Origin: Vairimorpha ceranae | Lineage: Eukaryota; Microsporidia; Nosematidae | Assembly (NCBI RefSeq): GCF_000988165.1 | Contig: NW_020169357.1 | Coordinates: 1 to 24,450 of the forward strand | Direction: 5' to 3' | DNA: 24,450 nucleotides | Part shown: one piece after another, positions 7,863 to 17,388 of the stretch | How the letters are laid out: the number at the start of each line of letters is the position of its first letter | How positions within the stretch are numbered: the first letter of the stretch is position 1 | Program-made: the position numbers and the translations under genes | Notes under the pieces: generated by a model | Databases searched by the model: none | The model's input: the letters and a program-made list of their open reading frames with translations, nothing else | What the model was told of the DNA's origin: nothing

Positions 7863-9249
7863 AGTAAAGATTTTTTTGATAAATAACTATTGTTTCGACT
7901 TATTAAGACAATTTTGCACTACAACTTTTCAAAATTTTACAGCTTTTTTGACGCTAGAACTTTAATTATTTTCTTTTTTAAAAAAAAGGAATATTATAAT
8001 TTTTGATTCAAACCTACAATTTTTCCGGCAAAAAATACATTCTTTTATACTTTAAAAAACCAACCCTATATGCTGTTGACTTTTAAAGACAAAATTGAAA
8101 TTATTTTGCTTTCCAACCAAAAATGCCTCAGGTCAAAGTCGCAAGAAAATCAAGATTTCACAAAGTACAGTATCTAAAATTGTAAAAAATATGGAAGAAA
8201 AAGGCACAGTTGAACGATCTAAAAGGGCTGGCGGGAAAAAGAAGTTACAAGCCAATGATGTTACAGCTATAATTAAAATTAATAAAAAAACCTAAAACAT
8301 CATTAAGAAAACTATCTATTGAACTGCAAGCGAAGACCAATCGAAAGGTTTCTTATTCAACTATAAAAAAGACACTTAATGATTATAATATTAGAGCTTT
8401 TACACCAATAAAAAAATCATTCCTTTTCAAAAAAAACATTTTGATCCGGTTTGAGAAAAGTAGACAATTTTTACTATTATCACATAATGAGACAAAGAGA
8501 TAATTTTTTCAGATGAGAGCAAGTTCAACCTTTTTTGCTCTAATGGTAAAGATTCTGTGTGGCGTGAAGCTTCTGCAGGCCATAACACATGTAATTTGTC
8601 TGCATCTGTAAAGAATGTTAAAGATCAGTAATGGTATGGTGATGCTCTTCATATTTTGGTGTAGGAAAACTTGTTTTTATTGAAGGTAAAATGAATGCTG
8701 AATACTAAGTATGTTTTATCTAATAATTTACCTGATTCGGCTAGATTAATGGGTCTGCAAGATTACATTTTTCAACAAGACAATTATCCCAAGCATGCTG
8801 CAAAGCTGTATTTCAAGTCAAAACAATTTAAACTTCTTTCTTGGCCTGCACAATCTCCAGATTTAACTCCAATTGAGACACTTTGGGCTATTATAAAGCA
8901 AAAATTATCACAATATCGCTCTAAAAATTTAAATGAATTGAAAGAAATAATATTACGTAAATGGCAGCAAATTTCTCATTGAAATTGTGTCAAAAATTGG
9001 CTTTAGGCTTTTACAAAAAATCTTTAGCATGTTTTAGAGCAAAAGGAAATTATACTAAATATTAAAATAAAAATATTCCTTTTTTTTAAACAATTTTTAA
9101 AATTTATCGTTTAATGTAAAGAAAAAAAAAGAACCAAATACGCTGTAAAAACGTACATTAAAAAAATTTACAGCAAAAACAAATCAAGTTTTACCATAAC
9201 TTGACTTACATAAAGTTCCAAAAAATATTCTTTTTTTTCAAATATATTG
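7828..9249 (+). mobile_element. Tc1/mariner transposon, complete outline, degenerate transposase
   Basis: The 1422 bp element has inverted terminal repeats of about 33 bp and a TA dinucleotide outside each end, the expected Tc1/mariner target duplication. It contains one plus-strand transposase pseudogene. It inserted in opposite orientation into a minus-strand KRBA2-like integrase element, whose reading resumes on the other side. Near both ends there are additional short subterminal matches (ttttacagc at about 7937 and gctgtaaaa/tttacagc at 9140-9170) that could have been transposase binding sites. Confidence 0.8.
8074..8981 (+). pseudogene. Tc1/mariner transposase, frameshifted
   Basis: The first helix-turn-helix is seen in IKISQSTVSKIVKNMEEKG with the following basic hinge KRAGGKKK. 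After a frameshift in an A-run at about 8284-8290, the second helix-turn-helix follows (SLRKLSIELQAKTNRK, SYSTIKKTLNDYNIRA). The catalytic core has FSDESKFNLFCSNGKDSVW with the first Asp (about 8511), FQQDNYPKHAAKLYF with the second Asp, and SPDLTPIETLW with the Glu. I count 31 residues between the second Asp and the Glu, three fewer than the usual 34. The last part (8695-8981) is open for 95 codons, ending LRKWQQISH. At least three frameshifts and an in-frame TGA (about 8641) make it inactive, but all three catalytic residues survive in pieces. Confidence 0.85.
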
Positions 9250-9251
9250 TA
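9213..9251. repeat. Right terminal inverted repeat and TA target of Tc1/mariner element
   Basis: The sequence ttttttttcaaatatattg followed by TA at 9250-9251 mirrors the left end at 7826-7862. Confidence 0.75.
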
Positions 9252-10200
9252 TATCAATATGATTCTTATCCGGATAAATATGTTACTATCTATAGGACGT
9301 GTTATAGTAGTGAACTCGCTTCTACCAAAAAATAAATTAAATGGGACTTATTGGTTGCAGAATGTATCGCCACATTGTACTCATAAGTCTTCTTATCTAA
9401 AATTTCCAGCCAGTTTTTGCCGGCAGTAAACACACCATCACACAGATGCTTTTGCAAATAACGTGTTAGCGCTAAATTAAATCGTTCGATTTGACCTTGG
9501 CTTTGTGAATGTCCCGGCCTTCCATGTATCAGAACAATGTTTTTTTCCTTACAAAAATCAATCAAACAAAAATTTCTAAATTCTTTTTCGTTATCACATT
9601 GAATTATTTGAGGATCACCAAGTTTATAAAAAGCCATTTTAAGATATGAAAGAACCTTGGCTGCAGTTTTACTTTTGAGGGCATAATTTATGTATATTTA
9701 AAAATACATTTATACCCGTAAGTATCCAACAAAAACCATCATTTTGTTCTGCGTAAGTCTTCATATCAACAAGATCAATGATTAACCTTTCAAAAGGCTT
9801 CTTAGCCAGAATATACTTAAACTTTTCCTTTATCTTAAGGGGTTGAGCTTGCAAACCAAACATTTCACTCTTTACAAACTTCCCTAATGACAAATCTGGG
9901 AATCAAAAAAAAGAGCTGTTTGCACAACTCGTAAAGACGATTTTGACCATAATGGTTTTGGTTGTGCAGTTTTGTACTTCTACTTTTACAAAAAGACTGT
10001 TCTTTTTACAAATACCCGATTATGACCATTTTATGCATCTTTCAGATAAAGTAAATTATTTATCAAGATAAACGGCCCAACCTTCCTTTTTAAACGATAC
10101 TTAGTATGTTTGTTGCCATCTACCGTCGTATCCTCGCCTTTAAGAATATTTACGATGTTATCATATTCTTCTTGCGATTTGATAGTAAGCCTCATAAGGG
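9252..10200 (-). pseudogene. KRBA2-like integrase: N-terminal region and DDE core
   Basis: From 10195 downwards the minus strand reads SQEEYDNIVNILKGEDTTVD, then NKHTKYRLKRKVGPFIL and, after a stop, NGHNRVFVKRTVF. The zinc-finger part (about 9895-9990) is damaged. From 9893 an open stretch gives SLGKFVKSEMFGLQAQ and PFERLIIDLVDMK, with the first catalytic Asp. From 9637 another gives IIQCDNEKEF (second Asp) and SQSQGQIERFN (Glu), with exactly 35 residues between them, the DD35E spacing of retroviral-type integrases. The core ends near ATNKSH, then shifts frame toward the Tc1 junction at 9251. The triad is preserved, but frameshifts and stops disrupt the protein. Confidence 0.75.
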
Positions 10201-10653
10201 TTATTTAAAATACTTTAAAAACTTAAAAATTTTCATGTATATTAACTTTTATAAAATGAAAAGCAGATTAGTTAATAACTATGTTCAAGTTGTTATTTCA
10301 AAAAAAACTTTTCCATTGTTGCGTGTTTAATTTCCATGATGGCCTGTACAAAGATATCTAAACAAGCCTTTATTTAAATTTTTGAAGAAAAATGTGTCTT
10401 GCGTTCGTAAAAAGCTGACAGGTAGTAATTCTATAAAATATATGTATGTATCTATCTGTATTGATTAATTTGTTGTGTGGTGTGTGTGGTACAATGAAAA
10501 TCGTAAAAAAACAGAAAAACGACTTTCTATCTATAACATAACATTACTATCTACTAATGATTATACAAATGATATAAGATATAATGCAAAGATCTCAATC
10601 AACACAAAGATGAAATGTAGGTTTGAGTTTAAAAAAATAAAGAAAAAGCATGG
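10201..10653. other. AT-rich stretch between KRBA2-like and Ty3/gypsy relics
   Basis: Weak open frames here (for example 10475-10681) have no recognisable motif. A G/T-rich run tgttgtgtggtgtgtgtgg at 10470-10488 stands out and begins with the same TGTTGTG as the LTR terminus near 410. It may be an old element edge, but nothing more can be supported. Confidence 0.4.
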
Positions 10654-12120
10654 TTGCGCTTTGGGCCGCGACAATCAATAAATGGGGAAGAACGCGTTGT
10701 TTCTTTTTATAGCTCATTGCATTTATCGGCGGAAAGAAATTATTATACAACGGAACACGAGCTTTTTGCGGTTATAAAAGCCTGTGACCATTTCAGAGAA
10801 TATCTGCTGTTAAGAAAATTTATTCTGAAAACTGACAATCAAGCATTAAAATACTTATTCAAATCAAGAAACATCAAAGCGAAACTGGAAAGATGGTTGC
10901 TACTACTACAAGAGTTTGATTTTGAGATACGGCACGTCGTAGGAGAAACAAATAGTGCAGATCACTTGAGTCGAGAATTTAAAGACACAATAAGTTGATA
11001 TTTGCTATCCAAGAGCATGAGGAAAGAAAAAAAATAGAAGTAACTAGACAAAGAGGTTAGGAACTTATAAAATTTTACCATGATTTTTGGGTCATGGATC
11101 TAAGCAGAACATGAAATATAATATAAATGGAAAATACCGGTGGGGCAAAATGAACAGTGACATAGACAGTTACGTAGATAAGTGCTATATATGCCAAATG
11201 GAAAGCCCAATGTCAAAATATAAAGACATTACTCCGCTTACAGTTAACCAGATAGGTGACGTTTGGGAAATAGACATGGTGGGACCATTTCGAGAGAGCG
11301 AAGACGGCTTTAGATTTTTAATTACAATGATAGATCACTTTTCTAAGACAGCGGAAGTAGTGCCGGTATACACGAAAGATATGAACACGGTAATTCAATT
11401 AATAGAAATCCGAATTGTAAAAAATACGAAGTCCTGAAGGCAATTCTAACAGATAATGAAAGAGAATTTAAGAATAAAATATGTGAAAGATTTGCTAAGG
11501 AAAAGAAACTTGTCTGGAAATTTGGATCCCCTTACAAACCAACGACAACAGGTCTTGTAGAACGTTTTAACAGAACATTTTTAGCAAAATTACGAAAGCT
11601 AACAGAATTTGGGAAATACGATTGAGCCAAATGTACAAAGAAAGCAAATAAAGCATATATGTGGTCTTATCACCGAAGTATAGGATGTGCACCAATAGAG
11701 ATACACAAGTGAAGAAGTACGAATTATATGGATGAACAAGACAGTGTTAAAGCAGGCAAGGACAAGAAATATTATCAGTGTGAAGCAAGAGAAAATCTTA
11801 GGAAATATCGTTTAGAATATGGCTGTGGTGAAACATCTAAAATTTCTGAAAATAATAAACCAAAGGTTGGGGATAAAGTCTGGTATAGAGCTATTAACCC
11901 ACAAGAAGGTAAATTGGAGCCAAAACGGCAGGAGAAAGGTATAATAGTTGAAATTAAGTTTAATTCCTATAAAGTAAGGTTAGAAGACGGTAGAACAATA
12001 GTTGCAAGCAAAAATCATGTTAAAAGTTTAAAAGAGGAAGTAGCACAGGACAGTAAGGATGTAGACATGTCAATCAGCAGTATTGGGTTAATGGATTTGA
12101 TATGTCTGTTATATAAATAA
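10654..12120 (+). pseudogene. Ty3/gypsy pol: RNase H and integrase, the best preserved retroelement relic
   Basis: RNase H runs from 10681 to 10998: SFYSSLHLSAERNYYTTEHE with the active-site Glu, LKTDNQALKYLF with Asp, and SADHLSREF with the final Asp; the segment carrying the first Asp is missing. After a gap with a frameshift at about 11085 comes the zinc-binding domain (HGSKQNMKYNI, CYICQME) and the integrase core: WEIDMVGPF (Asp at 11273-11275), ILTDNEREF (Asp 11452-11454) and TTGLVERFNRTF (Glu 11560-11562). The last two are separated by exactly 35 residues. A C-terminal SH3-like domain follows (PKVGDKVWYR, KGIIVEIKFNSYKVRLEDGR). Defects seen: frameshifts near 11085 and 11430, and stops at about 11624 and 11710. 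Reverse transcriptase is absent upstream. Confidence 0.9.
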
Positions 12121-12159
12121 TAATTATTAAATAAACCCATGTTTTATCCCAACAGTTAC

Positions 12160-13316
12160 TATTATCAAAACAATCTATTACTATAAAAGTTTTCTCAAAA
12201 TAATTTTGGTTCTTAATATTTATTTTCATTAATAATCCAAGTTACAATCTTGTTAAATTCAAGTTTAACGTTATTATAAGGCACAAAGGCAAGTTGTAAA
12301 AACATTCTAAAAATAAATTGATTTTTTTTGTATTCCCTGATTAAACCTAATCCACATACGTTTCGCCATATGCCTTAACTAAAGTAAAATGCGCAACCTC
12401 TAATTTTAGTAGTTGGAAAAGCATCTTTAAGTGGTGTAATTACTGCCACCACAAAATCAATAATAATTTATTTATGCATATTCCAATTAATTAACTTTTT
12501 TAAATTATAAAAGACATTATCATAATTTAATGGTGTTCTATGTTTCATTAATATATATAATAAACTAATATTAACCGTTAACACATTAGATTGTATAACA
12601 TATAACTGTTCAAAATCTGTAGATGTAACAATAAATGTTCTATCCATAATCCAATATTACCATTCTTTCAGTATTAAAAGATTTTCTCGAGTGCCGAAGA
12701 AAAGAATTCTGTTAGGATCATTGTAGCCAGAGTCATGTAAAAGAAAATCGTCACTATTTACAGTTTTTTGTACTTATTAGGAATATCATCGTAAATACTG
12801 TAATAACTTTTCAACCACCTTATAATTAAAGGTGCAATTTTATTAGCTATAAAATATATAATAACTATTTACGAGGAGAAGATAGAAAAACTAAATAAAA
12901 GCAATTACGACAAACATTTCCTGGCTTTTTCAATTGTTTTTTACGAGTGTGAGAAATTAAATTGCTCAGTGTTTTATTTTTTCGTAACTTTATAAGAAAG
13001 TATAAGCCAAGATCTTCAAAAAAAACGAGCTAAAATATCTTTTGTTGGCTCATTTGTAGCAGATGCTTGCTTTTTAACCATATTAGACATCTGTTTTTTC
13101 ATTAATATACAATCATTTTGTTCATGAGTATGATGATCTACAGAACTTTAAAATTTAAAATCAACATCTGTAATAATTTTCCTTTACAACCTTTCCTATG
13201 AGTATAACGCCTTTAAGGCCTTTTTTTGCGACACCATCGGCATTGTAAAGATAGCCTTCACACTCAATCACTAACTTTCCAAATTTGAATTCCAACTTGT
13301 TTATTTTTTTGGTCAT
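12160..13316 (-). pseudogene. FLYWCH zinc finger plus MULE transposase, broken
   Basis: From an ATG complementary to 13314-13316 the minus strand reads MTKKINKLEFKFGKLVIECE, GYLYNADGVAKKGLKG, NYYRC and then HHTHEQ, which fits a FLYWCH zinc finger (aromatic/Cys/His-x-His pattern). After MSNMVKKQASATNEPTKDI come frameshifted parts. Then the MULE catalytic domain: SGYNDPNRILFFGTRENLL, YWIMDRTFIVTSTDFEQLYV (first Asp, GAT complement of 12642-12644), YDNVFYNLKKLINWNM, IIIDFVVAVI (second Asp) and KIRGCAFYFS, where the usual C-x2-H reads C-x2-Tyr. Homology fades near KLEFNKIVTW. The family moves DNA by cut and paste. Many stops make it inactive. No inverted repeats or target duplication were identified. 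Confidence 0.75.
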
Positions 13317-14364
13317 GGCTTGTGGGTTAAAAAAAAATTTTCGTCAAAAACAGGCGAAATTAAAGTTCTTTCATAGTTTCATCCCCAAGGGGTAATTTTT
13401 TTTTATATTTAAATTTAACTTTTAATGTTTTTGACATGGCAACGACTTGTTATACTACAATGCAAGTTCTACATAATAATGTTATTTTAAATGTTATGAA
13501 TTCTCTTTTATCTACCTATCATATATCTTAATGTAAATAATAACTTCAATGTCCTGTCAAGTTGTTATTCCCGTTGGTTAAGCAAAGGGTGCCTCTAAAT
13601 ACATTTAGAACTGTCCTTTGACACTTTATGTGTGTCTGCTTTTAAATAAAAAATTAAAATAAAAGTAACAAATTTTAAAAAAAAATTGGCAAAATTTAAA
13701 ATCGAAGGGAAAAAAATTAAATTAAACTTTCCTTATCTTTTTATCATATAGTAGATATATAGATGATTATTAAAATAATAAATTATACATTTGTTTTAAA
13801 AGTTCATAACAAGAACGTTTAGTAATTATATCGTTAATACTTTACTTTTTTAAGTTAAAAACTATAAAATAATTAACAAACAAATGTTAAATAATGAAAT
13901 TAGAAAGATAAAGTAATAATAAAAAAACTATATTATAGCTTTTTGATACTTTATCTCTTTGTGTTTATGAAGTGTCTTAAAGTGACACAGTTATTTTCAA
14001 ATTTTACTTCTGTAAGGATTTTTCTAAATTCTTGTTTAATTATAAATATTTTTACTTATTTATTTTTTAAATTTTGTTTATTTTTCTAAAAGTTTATGCC
14101 AGCCGAATGATCAAATATATATTAAATTTAATGAAAAATAGATCAAACATTTATAATGTTAAAATAACAAAAATTTGCTTTCAGATATAAAACCAAGTAA
14201 ATAAATACAGATTTACTGATAAATTAAATGCTAACTCCCACCATGGCACAAAGATTGCTTTAATGAATCATAAACGTTTATTCTATTTTTTTATAAAAAG
14301 TTGTTTAAGATCTTAATCTGTTTAATTATAGATTTTTTAAAAATATAAAAATTTAAATTAAAAA
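13317..14364. other. AT-rich upstream region of the intact gene
   Basis: No coding signal. Small features: ccccaagggg palindrome at 13382-13391, and a less AT-rich patch at 13545-13640. The last 300 bases before the gene are mostly A/T with no clear promoter beyond the CCC motif. Confidence 0.6.
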
Positions 14365-14369
14365 TATAT

Positions 14370-14376
14370 CCCTAAA
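14370..14376 (+). promoter_or_regulatory. CCC motif next to the start codon
   Basis: CCCTAAA precedes ATG at 14377. Short C-rich (or G-rich) motifs a few bases before start codons are reported for microsporidian genes, so this supports 14377 as the start and the microsporidian assignment. It is the only such triplet close upstream. Its function here is inference. Confidence 0.45.
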
Positions 14377-15690
14377 ATGTTCAGTTTCTTTTATTTTTTT
14401 ACAGGCATATATAATTCAACAAATAATGATTTTATCAGTACTATGGAATCTGTCGTAAGTAATATGAATGAAAGTAGCGCAAAAAATAAATATCAATATA
14501 ATCAAACTTCAAATAACAGCGATGACACAAATCAATTTTTGGAACAAGAAGATTTTGAATTAGCAGAGATTATTGAAAATGCTCTAGATTTAGAAGAAGA
14601 ATTACAATATAAAAATAGACTAGGCTCTGCCTCTTATAGTCCCATTTTTTATACAATGAATTCTCAGTGTTTTAAAGATAGGAATAATGAAACTCTAGAT
14701 ACCTCTGTTATAAAAAAACTTATAATGGACGATAATAGTAAGTGTGTAATTTCTGAAGATGCAAGGCATTCGGAAGATAGTTTTCAAAATAGTTTTAGTA
14801 TTTATAATAATCATGCGTCTAACGGCTTTGAATTCCAAAAACAATGTGATGAAGTTTTAAACTCTGATAAAGATGTTAATGACCAAAGTAAAAATATAAA
14901 ATGTAAAGAGATTACAACATATAAAGATAAAATAGACTTAATGAATAAGTTTTATTATGCTTATATCGAAAAATTTACTAGATATCTGGTTTCTAAAAAA
15001 GTATTAAATTACAATCTTGTATTTCAAAATGGAAGAGTACAACCCAATAACAAACAATTGCCAAATTTAGACATATTTGTGGATTTTTGTAGGGGGGTTC
15101 TTAGTCAATTAAAATCCGCATTTGACAGAGCCAAAAATGAGCAAATTTTGATTTCAAAAAAAGATTTCTTTCTTGGAAATATAGACCAAAAATTTATATA
15201 TAAGTTATCAAAGGCCAAAAGGCTCTATTATATTAGAAAAAAAAATTTAAATAAGAGTATTGAATTTCAAATAAAAAAGATAGAAGAAGATTCTATTTTT
15301 AAAGAATCTTCATGTGAATCTATAAAAGAATTAATAGTAGAATGCAATATGTTTTTAAAAGAAGTGTTAAAATATCTTTTGTCTTTTACTTTAACTACTA
15401 ACCTACAAAAAAGGAATTTAAAATTTATTTACAATGAATGTAAAGATATCTCACAAAGAATAACAAATATTTCACAAACTGTACAACTAGAATGTACGGT
15501 TGTAATTATAAACATGCTTATTGAAAGATTAGAGCGCCCTCGGTATTTTTTAGTTGAGATGAATCGTAATTTACTTTTGTTTTTCAATTCTATGACATAT
15601 TTGTCTACAAACGTTAAATGGTTAATTTCCCCTTTAAAAGACATTATGGATAGTATTGATAAAGAATATGAACGTAGAGAATTCAACTAA
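14377..15690 (+). CDS. Hypothetical protein of 437 aa, member of a local gene family
   Basis: This is the only intact long gene. The N-terminus MFSFFYFFTGIYNS is short and hydrophobic, possibly a weak signal peptide. Residues 20-180 are Asn/Ser/Asp/Glu-rich and low in complexity, with an acidic stretch at 53-77 (FLEQEDFELAEIIENALDLE inside it). Residues 185-437 look helical and Lys/Leu-rich (FIYKLSKAKRLYYIRKKNLN at 273-292, then ISPLKDIMDSIDKEYERR near the end). No enzyme motif, zinc finger or membrane span is clear. I do not recognise a family. The start at 14377 is favoured by the CCC motif; Met23 (14443) is an alternative. The coding T-run plus acag (14388-14404) resembles a splice acceptor, so the first exon could differ. 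Paralogous pieces lie at 2-106 and probably 17389-18080. The gene is flanked on both sides by transposon relics. Confidence 0.85.
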   Translation: MFSFFYFFTGIYNSTNNDFISTMESVVSNMNESSAKNKYQYNQTSNNSDDTNQFLEQEDFELAEIIENALDLEEELQYKNRLGSASYSPIFYTMNSQCFKDRNNETLDTSVIKKLIMDDNSKCVISEDARHSEDSFQNSFSIYNNHASNGFEFQKQCDEVLNSDKDVNDQSKNIKCKEITTYKDKIDLMNKFYYAYIEKFTRYLVSKKVLNYNLVFQNGRVQPNNKQLPNLDIFVDFCRGVLSQLKSAFDRAKNEQILISKKDFFLGNIDQKFIYKLSKAKRLYYIRKKNLNKSIEFQIKKIEEDSIFKESSCESIKELIVECNMFLKEVLKYLLSFTLTTNLQKRNLKFIYNECKDISQRITNISQTVQLECTVVIINMLIERLERPRYFLVEMNRNLLLFFNSMTYLSTNVKWLISPLKDIMDSIDKEYERREFN

Positions 15691-15705
15691 TAAATTATAT
15701 ATATT

Positions 15706-15957
15706 TGAGGTTATATCTGGAAATGCTTCCAGATTTTAAGCAGCGTTCTATTACGCTTTTAATATATGTCTCTTCTGGTTTGTTATTTAACAATTAAATT
15801 TGTTTTTATAAAATAAAATTTAATACTTTTTGTTCCTCCTATGCATACTACTTCTCTATATCACTTTTTTGGGGTTAAATATTTATATAAATTTTTTTTA
15901 TAAAAAGTTAATTTTTTATTTTTTTTTATTTTTACATGTGGTTATAATATCACAACA
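15706..15957 (-). repeat. LTR-like insertion in the 3' flank of the intact gene
   Basis: Similarity to the 3' flank of the paralog at the window start resumes at about 15962, after roughly 250 bases with no counterpart there. The extra segment can be read as TG (15706) to CA (15957). On the minus strand it begins TGTTGTGATATTATAACCAC, similar to the putative LTR terminus at 410 and to the palindrome at 20725. It also contains a small hairpin tctggaaatgcttccaga at 15716-15733. No target duplication is visible (atatt left, tttct right). Solo LTR is the simplest reading but is unproven. Confidence 0.35.
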
Positions 15958-16107
15958 TTTCTAATTGATAAGACTTTTTTGCATTTTATAACAAAACTTA
16001 CATCCGTATTATCTTTTAATAAATTAAAAAAAATAATTTAAAAGTATAATTATCCTCAAGCATATATTCAGTATAAAGTACTTCAGGTAAATATTGAAAT
16101 CTTAACT

Positions 16108-16230
16108 ATGGAAAGAAGCAGAGGAAGTTTTATACTTGAAAATGGTGTTAAAATGTTCCGCGCTAACAGCAAAAAGGGATTAAGCCAATCGATAAGCAAG
16201 CACTTACTGAAGAATAAATGCATATACTAA
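16108..16230 (+). pseudogene. Possible Ty3/gypsy integrase C-terminal scrap
   Basis: Forty codons are open from the ATG at 16108 (MERSRGSFILENGVKMFRAN...). The block S-F-I-L-E-N-G-V resembles the SYIVRLKNG and SYKVRLEDG strands at the C-terminus of the integrases at 3760 and 11970. An alternative frame near the end gives IKPIDKQALTEE. It is too short for a firm call. Confidence 0.3.
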
Positions 16231-17388
16231 GTAATTATACTAATATTTAAAATTAAATTATTTTTTAACTATTCTTATTATTAGAACAATATACTTTACC
16301 GTAGAAAGAACAAATAACTCACGGTAAAGCAAAATTTATTTGAAAATTTAGATAATAAATGTGATAAAAAATGTATTCCAGTATGCTAATAATATTGTTG
16401 GAAGTCGCCAACAAGTTGGTAAAAAATTGCATCTTCATAGTTAATTATTTCTTTTAATGGTTACGTTTAAACTATGTTTAGGATAATCTGGCTTTATTTG
16501 TGTTTTAACGTATGGGCATTTGAAACACGTGATTGGTCATTATGACTACAACAAATATATTTTTTATTGATACACAACAATTTTTTATGTGATATAGAAT
16601 ATTACAACCTTTTACAATGTAGTGTATACAGCAATACCATCTACATGAGCATGTTTATATAAATTTTGTAACAAGTTATTTTTTTACCTTTATTTAGATC
16701 TTAATAATGCGATATTTTACTACATTCTCATACTTTATTCTTATAATAATTTTTTTTCCAATATTTAAATTTAATTAAAAAATATAAAAATTAAAACAAA
16801 AGAAAGGATACGAATGAGAAAAAAAAGGATATGCAACACAACATGAATAAAACGATTAAAAAGAGCAGTTATTACATCACTTTTTAAAGAAAACTGTCAA
16901 TACTTCCTTTAGAACCGTAAGGTGAATATTTTCTGCAAAAAGACTCGGGCTTTCGGCATAATCTCAGGTGAGGTTGGTGTAACAAAACTGCCTCGCAAAT
17001 AATATACAAATTTAGCTTTTTTTGTAAATAATTTATAAAGTCTTACTTGTGCCTCTTTTTGTTGATTCTAAGCTCTTTTCGTAAAACACCATACCCTTAT
17101 TTTTAAGACTTTCATTTAAAAAATAAAATTCTTTTTTTTTATATTTAAATAATAAAAATGAAAGGGATACCATAGCTTTTTACTTAGCATATTTATTTAC
17201 ATTTAATTTCTTTTATAGACTAAATTTTACCTAAAACCTGTTGTGTTTTAGAGCTTGGTTTTATTTCATAATATTTTACCTTAAGCTGAATTATTGTGCC
17301 ACTGGAGTCATTGGTGGCAAAAAAAAAAATTGTCTAGAATTTATTTTAAATCCAGTTAGCTCTGCGAGAGTGCAGCAAGATGAATTCA
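16231..17388. other. AT-rich stretch with one hairpin and an unassigned minus-strand coding-like patch
   Basis: A perfect 9-bp inverted repeat ctttaccgt/acggtaaag occurs at 16294-16302 and 16321-16329 with an 18-base loop. Between about 16870 and 17110 the minus strand is less AT-rich and open in short blocks (NKGMVFYEKSLESTKRGTSK; YLRGSFVTPTSPEIMPKARV), which may be a decayed gene or transposon. I recognise neither. Nothing else is supported. Confidence 0.4.

Larger units (their letters stand above)
7548..10200 (-). mobile_element. KRBA2-like integrase element, interrupted by Tc1/mariner
   Basis: Minus-strand coding relics on both sides of the Tc1 element (9251-10200 upstream, 7548-7825 downstream) have the order N-terminal region, DDE integrase core, C-terminal domain. 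The Tc1 element sits exactly between the end of the core and the C-terminal domain and is flanked by TA. Integrases of this type (annotated as KRAB-A domain-containing protein 2 or SCAN-domain 3-like) are known from several microsporidian genomes; the name describes similarity, not function. Ends of the element (LTR or inverted repeats) were not found. Confidence 0.65.

Noticed and set aside
10106..10330. Plus-strand open frame of 74 codons
   Set aside because: It is antisense to the N-terminal part of the KRBA2-like integrase and runs on into AT-rich sequence.
15429..15686. Minus-strand open frame of 85 codons
   Set aside because: It lies wholly inside and antisense to the intact 437-aa gene; only the plus reading has paralogs.
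16294..16329. Hairpin ctttaccgt/acggtaaag considered as a terminator
   Set aside because: A eukaryotic context is likely, the loop is long, and no gene ends next to it; kept only as a structural note.
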